From Peiella sedimenti (GTDB lineage Bacteria; Pseudomonadota; Alphaproteobacteria; Caulobacterales; Caulobacteraceae): 64,000 nt of DNA. The notes below the pieces were generated by a model that was not told the origin of the DNA, did not search any database, and was given only the letters and a program-made list of their open reading frames with translations. The translations under genes and the position numbers were made by a program. Position 1 is the stretch's first letter. Every line of letters begins with the position of its first letter. Below are positions 17,710 to 24,592 of the stretch, in pieces. The stretch lies in contig NZ_JAUKTR010000006.1 of NCBI RefSeq assembly GCF_030504955.1, positions 124,001-188,000 of the forward strand, read 5' to 3'.

Positions 17710-17933
17710 CAGGCCCTCACCGGCATGGGCGGGATGGCGAAGGGGTCGGGCCGGGCGGCGACCGGACGGGGCCGGTAGATGCGCCGGGCCAGAACCTGGA
17801 CCTCCTCGACGGTCACGCCGGGGACGCCGCAGGCCTTCGCCCACGCCTTGGCCCGCTCGGGGCAGTCGAAGGTGTAGATGGCCTGGCCGTCAGCCTTGAC
17901 GACCTGCCAGTCAGTGCGAAGGGTGCGGAGCAT
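17709..17933 (-). CDS. hypothetical phage protein
   Basis: 74 aa, basic, with CPERAKAWAKACGVPGVTVEEVQVL (read in parts) and a Pro-rich C-terminus. Unrecognised. Overlaps its upstream neighbour by 1 nt and is coupled to the membrane protein downstream. Confidence 0.55.
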   Translation of the reverse strand: MLRTLRTDWQVVKADGQAIYTFDCPERAKAWAKACGVPGVTVEEVQVLARRIYRPRPVAARPDPFAIPPMPVRA

Positions 17934-18118
17934 CAGGCGGCGTCCTTCTGCTGCTGGGCCAGGAGGTGCCGGTAGCTGGCGCTGGCCTGCTCAAGGGTCA
18001 TGCCGACCAGCTTCCATTTCCGCTCGGGTAGGGTGCGGATGCCGTCGCCGTAGGGTGCGATCTCGAAAGCCTGGGGCGCGAAGGCATGGCCCCGGTTGCG
18101 CTGGATCTGGCTCAGCAT
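17933..18118 (-). CDS. hypothetical phage protein
   Basis: 61 aa (MLSQIQRNRGHAFAPQAFEI...GMTLEQASASYRHLLAQQQKD), helical C-terminus. Unrecognised small gene in the left operon, overlapping both neighbours by 1 nt. Confidence 0.5.
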   Translation of the reverse strand: MLSQIQRNRGHAFAPQAFEIAPYGDGIRTLPERKWKLVGMTLEQASASYRHLLAQQQKDAA

Positions 18119-18855
18119 CAGCCTTCATCCTTCTGAGGGGAGGGGGTGGCGACAGGACGACCATTCGCCTTGGCCAAGCCCAGCAACAGGCTCTTGTGCG
18201 CTTTCCAGAAGTCTAGAGCCTCCGGGTCCATGGCCTTGATCGTGCGGGCGCCGAACTTCTCCCACTTCGCCAGCGTGTGATGCTGGCAACCGATGGTCAT
18301 TTCGACGTCGATGATCGTGACGTTCCAGCGCAGGCCGGTGACGTTGATCGGGGAGACCCGCGCGTCGCCGTAGACCCGCGCGTCGCCGTAGACCCACGCG
18401 TTGCCGTAGACCCGCGCGTTGCCGTAGACCCACGCGTTGCCGTAGACCCGCGCGTTGCCGTAGACCCGCGCGTTGCCGTAGACCCGCGCGTTGCCGTAGA
18501 CCCGCGCGTTGCCGGAGACCCACGCGTCGCCGGAGACCCACGCGTCGCCGGAGACCCACGCGTTGCCGTAGACCCGCGCGTTGCCGTAGACCCGCGCGTC
18601 GCCGGAGACCCACGCGTCGCCGGAGACCCACGCGTCGCCGTAGACCCGCGCGTCGCCGGAGACCCACGCGTCGCCGGAGACCCACGCGTCGCCGTAGACG
18701 GAAAGGTTATCCTCGCCCTCGACATAGCCGCCTAGATCGCCAGCGGCGATGCCGAAGGTCGCGATGGCCGCCAAGGCGCGGATGCGATAGAGGGTCCGCC
18801 CATCCAAGGACTTGACCGTATCGTCTTTCAGCAGCTCGTATTTGGTGTTAGCCAT
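18118..18855 (-). CDS. hexapeptide-repeat (left-handed beta-helix) phage protein
   Basis: 245 aa starting at ATG 18855 (MANTKYELLKDDTVKSLDG), coupled to the upstream stop. After an N-terminal region ending GGYVEGEDNLS it has 19 tandem hexapeptides of the form V-[Y/S]-G-[N/D]-A-[R/W], then a globular C-terminal part (INVTGLRWNVTIIDVEMTIG...HTLAKWEKFGARTIKAMDPEALDFW). The period is that of left-handed parallel beta-helices. Similar repeat proteins occur in many phages without known function. Confidence 0.75.
   Translation of the reverse strand: MANTKYELLKDDTVKSLDGRTLYRIRALAAIATFGIAAGDLGGYVEGEDNLSVYGDAWVSGDAWVSGDARVYGDAWVSGDAWVSGDARVYGNARVYGNAWVSGDAWVSGDAWVSGNARVYGNARVYGNARVYGNARVYGNAWVYGNARVYGNAWVYGDARVYGDARVSPINVTGLRWNVTIIDVEMTIGCQHHTLAKWEKFGARTIKAMDPEALDFWKAHKSLLLGLAKANGRPVATPSPQKDEG
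18356..18697 (-). repeat. 18-bp coding tandem repeat, about 19 copies
   Basis: Near-identical 18-nt units, alternating GTCTACGGCAACGCG and GTCTCCGGCGACGCG types, encode the hexapeptides of the beta-helix protein. All reading frames stay open across it, producing shadow repeats on both strands. Copy number is likely to vary by slippage or recombination. Confidence 0.9.
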
Positions 18856-19064
18856 CACGCCGCCGCCTTGTTCTGGGGGCCCATGACGGCCTCGACCGTC
18901 CGCTCGGCGGCCCCGATCCGGGCGCCGCGCCTCTGGTTGATTTCGACCAGCGCTGGGCTGGACGACCAGAGAACGGCGCCCTCCTCGCACATCATCTTGC
19001 CCGTCTGGACGGCGGCCCAGAGGTCCATCATCTGATCGTGGGTCAGGGTGTAGGTGCGCATCAC
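18855..19064 (-). CDS. hypothetical phage protein
   Basis: 69 aa (MMRTYTLTHDQMMDLWAAVQTGKMM...AAERTVEAVMGPQNK), helical, unrecognised. Coupled 3' to the repeat protein by a TGATG overlap and 5' to the first gene of the operon. Confidence 0.55.
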   Translation of the reverse strand: MMRTYTLTHDQMMDLWAAVQTGKMMCEEGAVLWSSSPALVEINQRRGARIGAAERTVEAVMGPQNKAAA

Positions 19065-19375
19065 GCGGCCTCCGCATGTGCGGGGGTGTCCTGCGGACAG
19101 CGATACACCGGCTGAGCGATGGGCCGGGCCACATAGCCGAAGCCGCTAAGGTCAACGATATCGCCAGCCTTCCCAGCCCAGGGGAACGTCGCGGCCCAGC
19201 GCGAGCCCTTGGCGTCGAACCAGAAGCAGGTGTTCCCAGAGCTCACCCGCTCAAAGAACACCTCGCCCGTCTGGCGGGCCGGGCCAATGTCATAGCAGGG
19301 GCCGCCCCCCGCGCCCGGCATGAACCGCCAGGTCGTCGGGTCCTTCAGGCCCAGAGCTTCAAGCTGATCTCGCAT
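19061..19375 (-). CDS. hypothetical phage protein, first gene of left operon
   Basis: 104 aa with WRFMPGAGGGPCYDIG, NTCFWFDAKGSRWAATFPW and DIVDLSGFGYVARPIAQPVY. Unrecognised. Preceded by a GAGGGAGA ribosome-binding site and, about 25 nt upstream, by the leftward early promoter/operator; hence the first gene made after induction on this side. Confidence 0.6.
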   Translation of the reverse strand: MRDQLEALGLKDPTTWRFMPGAGGGPCYDIGPARQTGEVFFERVSSGNTCFWFDAKGSRWAATFPWAGKAGDIVDLSGFGYVARPIAQPVYRCPQDTPAHAEAA

Positions 19376-19399
19376 AACCGTCTCCCTCGGTATGGGGAG

Positions 19400-19442
19400 A
19401 CGCTAGGTTTTCTGTCGAATGGTGTCAACAGAAAAACTAGCG
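19400..19442 (-). promoter_or_regulatory. leftward early promoter PL with palindromic operator
   Basis: On the minus strand: -35 TTGACA (19428-19423), a 17-nt spacer, -10 TAGCGT (19405-19400). It is overlapped by an inverted repeat CGCTAGGTTTTCTGT (19401-19415), N12, ACAGAAAAACTAGCG (19428-19442) with one mismatch. The identical half-site and promoter layout recur at 22521-22549 in front of the Cro-like gene, so this is the probable repressor-controlled promoter of the left operon. Confidence 0.7.
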
Positions 19443-19504
19443 GTACTGATGGCTGGACTCTTTCGGCTGGGGTTGGCCCAATCCACCCATTGGAGGGTCG
19501 GTCA

Positions 19505-19978
19505 ATGAAGTGGTTGCGGGACCTGTTTGCGGGGCGACCGGCTGCGGCTGAGCCTCCAGCACCAATCAGAACGACCAAGGAGCGGCCGCCGCCGCCGCCG
19601 CCGTTGCGGGTGGTGTGGCGGGAGGGGTCATATCCGACTGGAGCGGTTGGCGAGAGCCATTACCAGCACGCACTCCGAGGCCTATGTGGAGACCACGTGG
19701 AGGGGGGGCACGATCTGGAGTGCCAGGCGCTGCTCATCCTGGAGGATTACAACGCCTACGACAGCAACGCCGTCCGAGTAGAGATCAGGGGGCGAAAGGT
19801 TGGCTATCTTAGCAGAGAGGATGCTGCCCGCCTGCGAGCAGCCATCCCGGCGGATAGACGAAAGGCCGCTGTGCACTGCGCGGCCAAGATCAACGGCGGC
19901 TTCGACGATGACGGGGATCTGGGCCACTTCGGCGTCCGGCTTGGCCTGCCGCGTTATGGCCAGATCGAGTTCGCCTAG
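19505..19978 (+). CDS. HIRAN domain protein
   Basis: 157 aa: an N-terminal helix (MKWLRDLFAG), a Pro-rich linker, then a HIRAN domain (GAVGESHYQHALRGLCG...NAYDSNAVRVEIRGRKVGYLSREDAARL...KINGGF...GHFGVRLGL). HIRAN domains bind DNA 3' ends or damaged DNA (as in HLTF), so a DNA-binding role is likely. It is transcribed opposite to the flanking genes, between PL and the lysogeny genes, so it may be expressed separately. A GGAGG-type site precedes ATG 19505. Confidence 0.75.
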   Translation: MKWLRDLFAGRPAAAEPPAPIRTTKERPPPPPPLRVVWREGSYPTGAVGESHYQHALRGLCGDHVEGGHDLECQALLILEDYNAYDSNAVRVEIRGRKVGYLSREDAARLRAAIPADRRKAAVHCAAKINGGFDDDGDLGHFGVRLGLPRYGQIEFA

Positions 19979-20014
19979 CCGCCTGGCGCCGGATGGCGAC
20001 CTGTCTGAAGTGGC

Positions 20015-20242
20015 TTAGCGGAACAGCTTCTTCGGCAGTCCGCTCTGGCGAATAATCGATGCCAGCGTCTTGGGCTTCACGTCATCGGTCCACGAGTGCG
20101 GGGACAGATCGACGTAGTGCTTGCGGCCATTGATGACGGCCTCATAGCGTCGATGGCTGGTGGCCCCATGGCGCTTGAGGCTGAAGCCGTGGGCCTCGAG
20201 AATAGCCAAGACCTGTTTATAGCTAAGGCTCAGGCGGGGCAA
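20015..20242 (-). CDS. hicA: HicA-family toxin (first HicBA pair)
   Basis: 75-aa HicA/YcfA-like mRNA interferase: SYKQVLAILEAHGFSLKRHGATSHRRYEAV...VDLSPHSWTDDVKPKTLASIIRQSGL. The His in SHRRYE corresponds to the catalytic residue region of the dsRBD-like fold. It overlaps the 3' end of the upstream hicB-like gene by 13 nt, antitoxin first, the reverse of the more common hicA-hicB order. Probably an addiction module kept on in the lysogen. Confidence 0.8.
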   Translation of the reverse strand: MPRLSLSYKQVLAILEAHGFSLKRHGATSHRRYEAVINGRKHYVDLSPHSWTDDVKPKTLASIIRQSGLPKKLFR

Positions 20243-20544
20243 AGCACGTCGAAACCGGCCCGCTGATCGTCATCCCGGCGCCGGTTTGTCACCGCATGCC
20301 ACGCGAGTTTCGCCCAGCAGCCCAGCCGCACGAACCAAGGGGCACGGCGACGGAGCAGGCGAGCGCGATCAGCAGGCGCCTCCTGCAAGGCATCCTCGAC
20401 GTAGGAACAGATCGCGCTTTCCAGGGCGGCCTTAGCGGCCTCGAACGTGCGGGCCTCGACGGCGATGTCGAGGTCAACGCACACGGCCTCCCACCCAGTC
20501 CGATTGGACCCGTGCGCGAAACACCAAAGCATGCGCTGCATCAT
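20230..20544 (-). CDS. hicB: HicB-like antitoxin (first HicBA pair)
   Basis: 104 aa starting at ATG 20544 behind a GGAGAC site. The partial RNase H-like HicB fold is visible in WEAVCVDLDIAVEARTFEAAKAALESAICSYV; the C-terminal half (LGCWAKLAWHAVTNRRRDD) is not a classical HTH or RHH DNA-binding domain. Neutralisation of the adjacent HicA is inferred from the pairing. Confidence 0.7.
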   Translation of the reverse strand: MMQRMLWCFAHGSNRTGWEAVCVDLDIAVEARTFEAAKAALESAICSYVEDALQEAPADRARLLRRRAPWFVRLGCWAKLAWHAVTNRRRDDDQRAGFDVLCPA

Positions 20545-20684
20545 CGTCTCCCATCCGCCTGGTCGGGCGGCACGTCCCCCCAGACGACCGCTGACACCCT
20601 GCAAGATGCATGCTCAAGCTGTCAACGGCCGCTAGAGTTCCCGTCTACTTGGGATGACGGAGTGCGGCGAACAAGCCGCGAACC

Positions 20685-21236
20685 TCAACGCCCCCCGCGC
20701 CGCCATTCCTCCGGCGGCACGAACTCGGTCGCCCACATACCGAGGCGCTGGCGCCGCGCCCGCGTCTCTTCCGCCAGATAGTCCCGGCTGTAGCGCACAT
20801 AGGCCAGGGCCCAGCCCTCGCTGACCAGCTGGCCGGCTATGTCCACACCGGCGACACGGCAGACCGCCACGAGACGGCGGTAGCGGTCCCGCTCCCTGCC
20901 GGCGCATTGCACGGCCTGGCCGCCGATGATCGCTGCCAGCCGATCCCGCGAGCGGGCTCCGCACGGCACATCGCCGCACGTCTGCCGCAGCTCTGGGGCG
21001 TCGATCCCGTGCAGGCGGATGGTCTCCCCGCCTACGCGGATCGTGTCGCCATCGACCACCTCAGCCTGCCCAGCAGGCGAGGGGAGGGAAGCAGACCGTT
21101 CCCGCTGGCCAACACGCGGCCGATCCCTCAGCCGTTCGGGGTGGCAATGCCGAGTGCCGGTTGCTCGCTCTCGATGGCAGCCGTCGGCCGCGACCTGGCC
21201 CGGGTGTAGAGCTACGGCTAGAGCGAAGATCAGCAA
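20685..21236 (-). CDS. secreted thermonuclease-family protein (SNase fold)
   Basis: 183 aa. N-terminal hydrophobic signal (MLIFALAVALHPGQVAADG), a variable region, then a staphylococcal-nuclease domain: VVDGDTIRVGGETIRLHGIDAPELRQTC...GQLVSEGWALAYVRYSRDYLAEETRARRQRLGMWATEF. The family's catalytic Arg/Glu positions fall in RLHGIDAPELR and DRYRR. Likely exported to the periplasm, possibly to degrade incoming DNA. It lies downstream of the repressor and lipoprotein genes on the same strand, suggesting expression in the lysogen. Confidence 0.8.
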   Translation of the reverse strand: MLIFALAVALHPGQVAADGCHRERATGTRHCHPERLRDRPRVGQRERSASLPSPAGQAEVVDGDTIRVGGETIRLHGIDAPELRQTCGDVPCGARSRDRLAAIIGGQAVQCAGRERDRYRRLVAVCRVAGVDIAGQLVSEGWALAYVRYSRDYLAEETRARRQRLGMWATEFVPPEEWRRGGR

Positions 21237-21237
21237 G

Positions 21238-21828
21238 TCAGGCCCTCGGGTTCAGATACCGCGCCAAGACCTCGCGCTCGATTCGAGCAAAGGCTTTCTG
21301 TCGCCATTCGGCAATGGCCGCTGCCGTCGAAGCCGCGCGGCGCTCGTCGGTAGTGGTGCTGCCCTCAACAGCGGCTGTTTCCTCGAAGACTACGCTGCGG
21401 ACGACCCGACCGCCTTCCTCTACCTCGAACAGGATGCGTCCGCGCGCAACGAACGGGCGGCCGCGGAAGGGGGCGCCCAATCTGGCCACCGGAAGATGAT
21501 CCAAACCGCTAGTTTCGATCGAGACCGTCGCCTCCTGGACGGTGGCCCGAACGATAGGACCGTCGCCGGTAGTGGCAGCGTTTAGGAAGTCGGATAGGTC
21601 CGCCTGCATCACGCTAGCAAACGAAGGGGATGCGAGGTGATCTACACGTGGCGTGACTGTGCCGGCGGACGGCGGCGCCGGTGCGCGACCCTCTACCATT
21701 GGGCGGCCCACATAAGGGGATCCAGTCACGGCCGGGACGTAGCGCTCGAGATGCATCGGCGCTGGGCTCGTAGCGCAGGCAGCCAAGAATGCCGCCAGGC
21801 TGGCGGCTGCAGTTTTAGAAGCCGACAT
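21238..21828 (-). CDS. predicted lipoprotein, unknown function
   Basis: 196 aa with lipobox LAAFLAAC near residue 18, then SVMQADLSDFLNAATTGDGPIVRATVQEATVSIET (read in parts) and a C-terminal helix. No family recognised. ATG 21828 (a GTG at 21834 is also possible) lies inside the last codons of the CI-like repressor gene, so the two are translationally linked. A surface or periplasmic product expressed with the repressor is a typical lysogenic-conversion arrangement. Confidence 0.7.
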   Translation of the reverse strand: MSASKTAAASLAAFLAACATSPAPMHLERYVPAVTGSPYVGRPMVEGRAPAPPSAGTVTPRVDHLASPSFASVMQADLSDFLNAATTGDGPIVRATVQEATVSIETSGLDHLPVARLGAPFRGRPFVARGRILFEVEEGGRVVRSVVFEETAAVEGSTTTDERRAASTAAAIAEWRQKAFARIEREVLARYLNPRA

Positions 21829-22483
21829 ACGCACCGATCACTTTCCCCACGATCTCAGCCTCAACATCCTCGTCGTCGCCGCCGAGCACAACGGGCGTGG
21901 ACCACTTCGGGTTATTCGAACATGGCCACAGCTCTACCCCGCGCCCGTTCAGCTTCACCTCTTTGATGGTCCGCTCGCGGATTTGGCCGCCAGATCGGCG
22001 CCGCTCGACGACCACTAGATCGCCCTCCTTGGGCTTATAGCCCATCTCGATCGCGTCAACGACGTGGGCGTAGCCGCCTGGAGCGATGCGCTTGTCCACG
22101 CTGTCGCCCTGCACCAACTCCAACCATTGCGGCCACTCCGCATAGCGGTCATCCGGCACGATGGCCCGTGGCGGCTCTGGGAAGTCCTGGGCGAACTCGT
22201 CGACCTCATACCAGAGGCCGCCGGCGACACGGTGGCGGACCGGCAGGAAGCGCGGGACGACTCGCTCGTCTCGCCGCTTGCGGTCCACGCCATCGAGCAG
22301 ATAGCCGACGCTTGTTCCCAGGATCGCGGCGTACTTGACCGCCAGGCCAGCTGGGATGCCGTTGGTCCCGTTCTCCTGGTTGCGCACAGCGGCTTCGGAG
22401 CGGCCCACGCGCGCTGCCAGATCGGCGGCGCTAAGCCCCATTTCTCGGCGCTTCTCGCGCAACCGCTCCCCAGGTGTGCTCAT
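21815..22483 (-). CDS. CI-like phage repressor (XRE HTH plus S24 peptidase)
   Basis: 222-aa LexA/CI-type repressor. N-terminal XRE helix-turn-helix (ERLREKRREMGLSAADLAARVGRSEAAVRNQENG, residues 6-39, read in parts) and a C-terminal S24 domain with LVQGDSVDKRI carrying the catalytic Ser and the Lys in TIKEVKLNGRG. It should silence PL and PR and be inactivated by RecA-stimulated self-cleavage. ATG 22483 (MSTPGERLREK) is chosen because upstream in-frame sequence overlaps the operator region. Divergent from the Cro-like gene. Confidence 0.92.
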   Translation of the reverse strand: MSTPGERLREKRREMGLSAADLAARVGRSEAAVRNQENGTNGIPAGLAVKYAAILGTSVGYLLDGVDRKRRDERVVPRFLPVRHRVAGGLWYEVDEFAQDFPEPPRAIVPDDRYAEWPQWLELVQGDSVDKRIAPGGYAHVVDAIEMGYKPKEGDLVVVERRRSGGQIRERTIKEVKLNGRGVELWPCSNNPKWSTPVVLGGDDEDVEAEIVGKVIGAYVGF

Positions 22484-22507
22484 GGCCCAAGCACTATCTG
22501 CAGCGGC

Positions 22508-22549
22508 AACAGAAGTCCTGTTGACAGCGAGCGACAGAAAACCTAGCGT
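22508..22549 (+). promoter_or_regulatory. rightward early promoter PR with operator
   Basis: -35 TTGACA (22521-22526), 17-nt spacer, -10 TAGCGT (22544-22549). The half-site ACAGAAAACCTAGCG (22534-22548) is the exact complement of the left arm of the PL operator. A weaker partner CTGT lies 12 nt upstream, and AACAG-N5-CTGTT occupies 22508-22522. The predicted transcription start falls at or next to ATG 22556, so the Cro-like mRNA may be leaderless. Confidence 0.7.
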
Positions 22550-22555
22550 TCGGCC

Positions 22556-22831
22556 ATGCGTAGACATTCGCAGATGATCCGAGACGCCGGGGGTGCTCAT
22601 GCACTTGCGCGCCAAATCCAACCGTTCGTGTCGGTTGAGGAGGCGACCCTGCAATCGCGGCTCCGTGGTTGGGTCCTGACCGACTCGATACCGGGTGAAT
22701 ATTGGAGCCTCCTCGCCGAGCTGGGTGTGGCTACAGTCGCCGAACTGGCGGGAGCCGCTGCCGCACGAAAGGGCATCGGCGCGTCAGTATCGGTCGCCAA
22801 CGATACCGCGCCCCAGGGGAAGGCGGCATGA
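22556..22831 (+). CDS. Cro-like DNA-binding protein
   Basis: 91-aa small protein (MRRHSQMIRDAGGAHALARQIQPFVSVEEATLQSRLRGW, read in parts) with a Cro-like helix-turn-helix pattern in the first 45 residues; later residues are Ala-rich. First gene of the rightward early operon, divergent from the repressor and directly downstream of the PR operator. The anti-repressor role is inferred from position. Confidence 0.7.
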   Translation: MRRHSQMIRDAGGAHALARQIQPFVSVEEATLQSRLRGWVLTDSIPGEYWSLLAELGVATVAELAGAAAARKGIGASVSVANDTAPQGKAA

Positions 22832-23034
22832 CGCCCTTGCCCGAGTTGTTCGAACGGATCAGTCGTCAGTCTCGCGACTTCGAGCGACACCTCGCTCAAG
22901 AAGATCGCGCCGGTTCCGGTGCGCCTGCTGCTCAACCCGGTCGTTCTGAAGGCGCCCGGCCTCAAGCTCCTGAACATACAGCCGAGCCGCTCGAAGCTTC
23001 GCCTCCACAAGATCGGGGGCCAGCTGATGCATGA
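22828..23034 (+). CDS. doubtful small ORF after Cro-like gene
   Basis: 68 aa. It starts with an ATGA overlap with the Cro-like stop and has a plausible N-terminus (MTPLPELFERISRQSRDFERHLAQED), but the rest is Pro/Ala/Glu-rich and third codon positions are only about half G/C. The antisense ORF 22859-23104 has better coding statistics, so this is kept as a low-confidence alternative. Confidence 0.3.
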   Translation: MTPLPELFERISRQSRDFERHLAQEDRAGSGAPAAQPGRSEGARPQAPEHTAEPLEASPPQDRGPADA

Positions 23035-23104
23035 TCTCGACCAAGTCCTGCACGACCAGAGAGGTCGCTGCGATGTGCGCCGCGCGCCGGTCGTCGTCGT
23101 CCAT
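22859..23104 (-). CDS. small antisense gene within the right operon
   Basis: 81 aa (MDDDDRRAAHIAATSLVVQDL, LAPDLVEAKLRAARLYVQELEAG), with ordinary amphipathic helices, about 70% G/C at third positions and a GAAGGGGG ribosome-binding site 7 nt before ATG 23104. It reads against the rightward early operon, directly behind the Cro-like gene. No family recognised. Confidence 0.55.
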   Translation of the reverse strand: MDDDDRRAAHIAATSLVVQDLVEIMHQLAPDLVEAKLRAARLYVQELEAGRLQNDRVEQQAHRNRRDLLERGVARSRETDD

Positions 23105-23163
23105 GGCGTAGCCCCCTTCGACCGGGCCAGCCTAGCACCGGCCCTGCCGAATGCGAGGGCCGC

Positions 23164-23439
23164 ATGATCCGCCGCCTGTCTGACTGGTTCGTGGATCGTG
23201 TCACCGTCGCCGTCATCGCTGGCCTGCGCCTGTGGTGGGAGCATGGCGGCAAGTCCGCTGTCATGACCACGCTGGCGGAATACGACCACGACCGCGCCGC
23301 CGCGTTCATGAAGGCGATCCAGCAGGCCGACGGCCTGACCGCGCGCCCGGCGGCCGAGGTTTTTGACCTCGCCGCCCGGCGCCCCGCCTCTGTCCCTGAA
23401 CCTGTCAACGACCACGACACCAACCCTCCAGCCGCCTGA
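23164..23439 (+). CDS. hypothetical phage protein
   Basis: 91 aa: a basic/hydrophobic N-terminus (MIRRLSDWFVDRVTVAVIAGLRLWW) that may associate with the membrane, then YDHDRAAAFMKAIQQADGLTARPAAEVFDLAAR. Not recognised. GAGGG precedes the start. Confidence 0.55.
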   Translation: MIRRLSDWFVDRVTVAVIAGLRLWWEHGGKSAVMTTLAEYDHDRAAAFMKAIQQADGLTARPAAEVFDLAARRPASVPEPVNDHDTNPPAA

Positions 23440-23499
23440 ACCCTATGGCGGCCGAGACAGGCCGTCAGCCCGACATCCACCCGGAACAAACGGTGCACC

Positions 23500-23925
23500 A
23501 TGAACGCCAGACGACACGCCCGTCTCGCCCGCGAACTGATCGACGCCTGCGGGGGTCTGGACGAAGCCGCCGCCGCCTGCCGTGTCGGCAAGTCCAGCCT
23601 TTCCGACTATCAGAACGCCTGCCTGACGGCCTTCATGCCCGCTGACGTGATCGCGGATCTGGAGGGCTATTGCGGTCAGGCGATCTATTCCGCCACCCTG
23701 GCTGAGGCCCGACCGTCGGCACCCATCGCCGGGGACGCTCTGACCGAGACCCACGAGGTTGTTCAGGCCGCCGCCGCCCTGCTGCCCCTGTGCACGGACC
23801 TTCTGGCCGGCAAGCCGGGGGCCGTGGTCCGTTTCCAGGAGGCCGTCTCCAAGCTGAACGCAGAGGTCGATGACGTCGAGGCCATCGCTGACGGCAACGT
23901 CCGCTCGATCCGGAGCGCCAGCTGA
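23500..23925 (+). CDS. conserved phage regulatory-type protein
   Basis: 141 aa: ELIDACGGLDEAAAACRVGKSSLSDYQN (read in parts) resembles a degenerate helix-turn-helix, followed by FMPADVIADLEGYCGQAIYSATLAEARP. This arrangement is common in prophages of Alphaproteobacteria, in the slot where CII-like regulators lie. Activity is not known. Confidence 0.6.
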   Translation: MNARRHARLARELIDACGGLDEAAAACRVGKSSLSDYQNACLTAFMPADVIADLEGYCGQAIYSATLAEARPSAPIAGDALTETHEVVQAAAALLPLCTDLLAGKPGAVVRFQEAVSKLNAEVDDVEAIADGNVRSIRSAS

Positions 23926-24110
23926 TGCTCGGCGTCCCCATCCAGACCCTGTTCCGCAGGAAGCCCCAGCGGCCCCAGCCGACGCTTCAGGACATGCTGG
24001 CGTCTGTGGAGAAGGCCGCCCTGATCCGCGGCGACACCCAGGCCGTCCACCGCGTCCGCGAGGCCGCCAAGGTCATCACGACCGAGGCCATGAAGGGGAG
24101 GGCTGCCTGA
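23925..24110 (+). CDS. hypothetical phage protein
   Basis: 61 aa (MLGVPIQTLFRRKPQRPQPTLQDMLASVEKAALIRGDTQAVHRVREAAKVI, read in parts). Helical, basic, unrecognised. Joined by single-nt overlaps to both neighbours, the regulator and the gcrA-like gene. Confidence 0.55.
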   Translation: MLGVPIQTLFRRKPQRPQPTLQDMLASVEKAALIRGDTQAVHRVREAAKVITTEAMKGRAA

Positions 24111-24592
24111 TGGCGTGGACCGAAGAGCGCACGTCCTACGCCATCGCCAAGTGGCGCGAGGGCTGGTCGGCTTCCGAGATCGCGCGCGGCCTGCTCCGCG
24201 AGCATAGGTGGGCTGGGGTTTCTCGCTGCGCTGTCTTAGGCAAGCTGAACCGGCTGGGCTGTCGCCGTGATCCCGAGGTCGCCGCCCGGTTGATGTACGC
24301 CAAGCAGGCGAACTCGGCACGGAAGGCCAAAGAGCGCCAGACGGCCCGCGAGATGCGTGAAGCCGAGAAGGCCGGGCGCAGGGCGCCCGTGCTGGTCCGG
24401 CCCAAGCGGCTCACGCAGATCGCGTCCCCCATGGCCAAGCCGTGGGAGAGCCGCGAGCGCGGTGAATGCGCTTTCCCGCTTGGGGAGCGTGGCGCCGTGC
24501 GCTCCTGCTGCAATCCGGTCCAGGCGGGCTGGGGGTACTGCGCAGAGCACCTGTCTGTCATGTCGGCCAGTTCGTTCGCGGAGGCCGCGTGA
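24110..24592 (+). CDS. gcrA: GcrA-family cell cycle regulator, phage-encoded
   Basis: A 160-aa homologue of the alphaproteobacterial sigma70-binding activator GcrA, which in Caulobacter acts at GANTC sites methylated by CcrM. N-terminal DNA-binding block WTEERTSYAIAKWREGWSAS, then EIARGLL...VSRCAVLGKLNRLG, a charged linker, and the C-terminal Cys-rich motif GECAFPLGE (Cys120)...CC (133-134)...WGYCAEH (Cys144, His147) typical of the family. Coupled to both neighbours by 1-4 nt overlaps. It may redirect host transcription during infection; that role is inferred. Confidence 0.85.
   Translation: MAWTEERTSYAIAKWREGWSASEIARGLLREHRWAGVSRCAVLGKLNRLGCRRDPEVAARLMYAKQANSARKAKERQTAREMREAEKAGRRAPVLVRPKRLTQIASPMAKPWESRERGECAFPLGERGAVRSCCNPVQAGWGYCAEHLSVMSASSFAEAA

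Noticed and set aside
18356..18697. CRISPR-like regular repeats
   Set aside because: Units are 18 nt, contiguous and without spacers; they encode in-frame hexapeptides of the beta-helix protein.
22919..23167. 82-aa plus-strand frame ending in ATGA overlap with the gene at 23164
   Set aside because: Overlaps the better supported antisense gene at 22859-23104; no ribosome-binding site and no motif.
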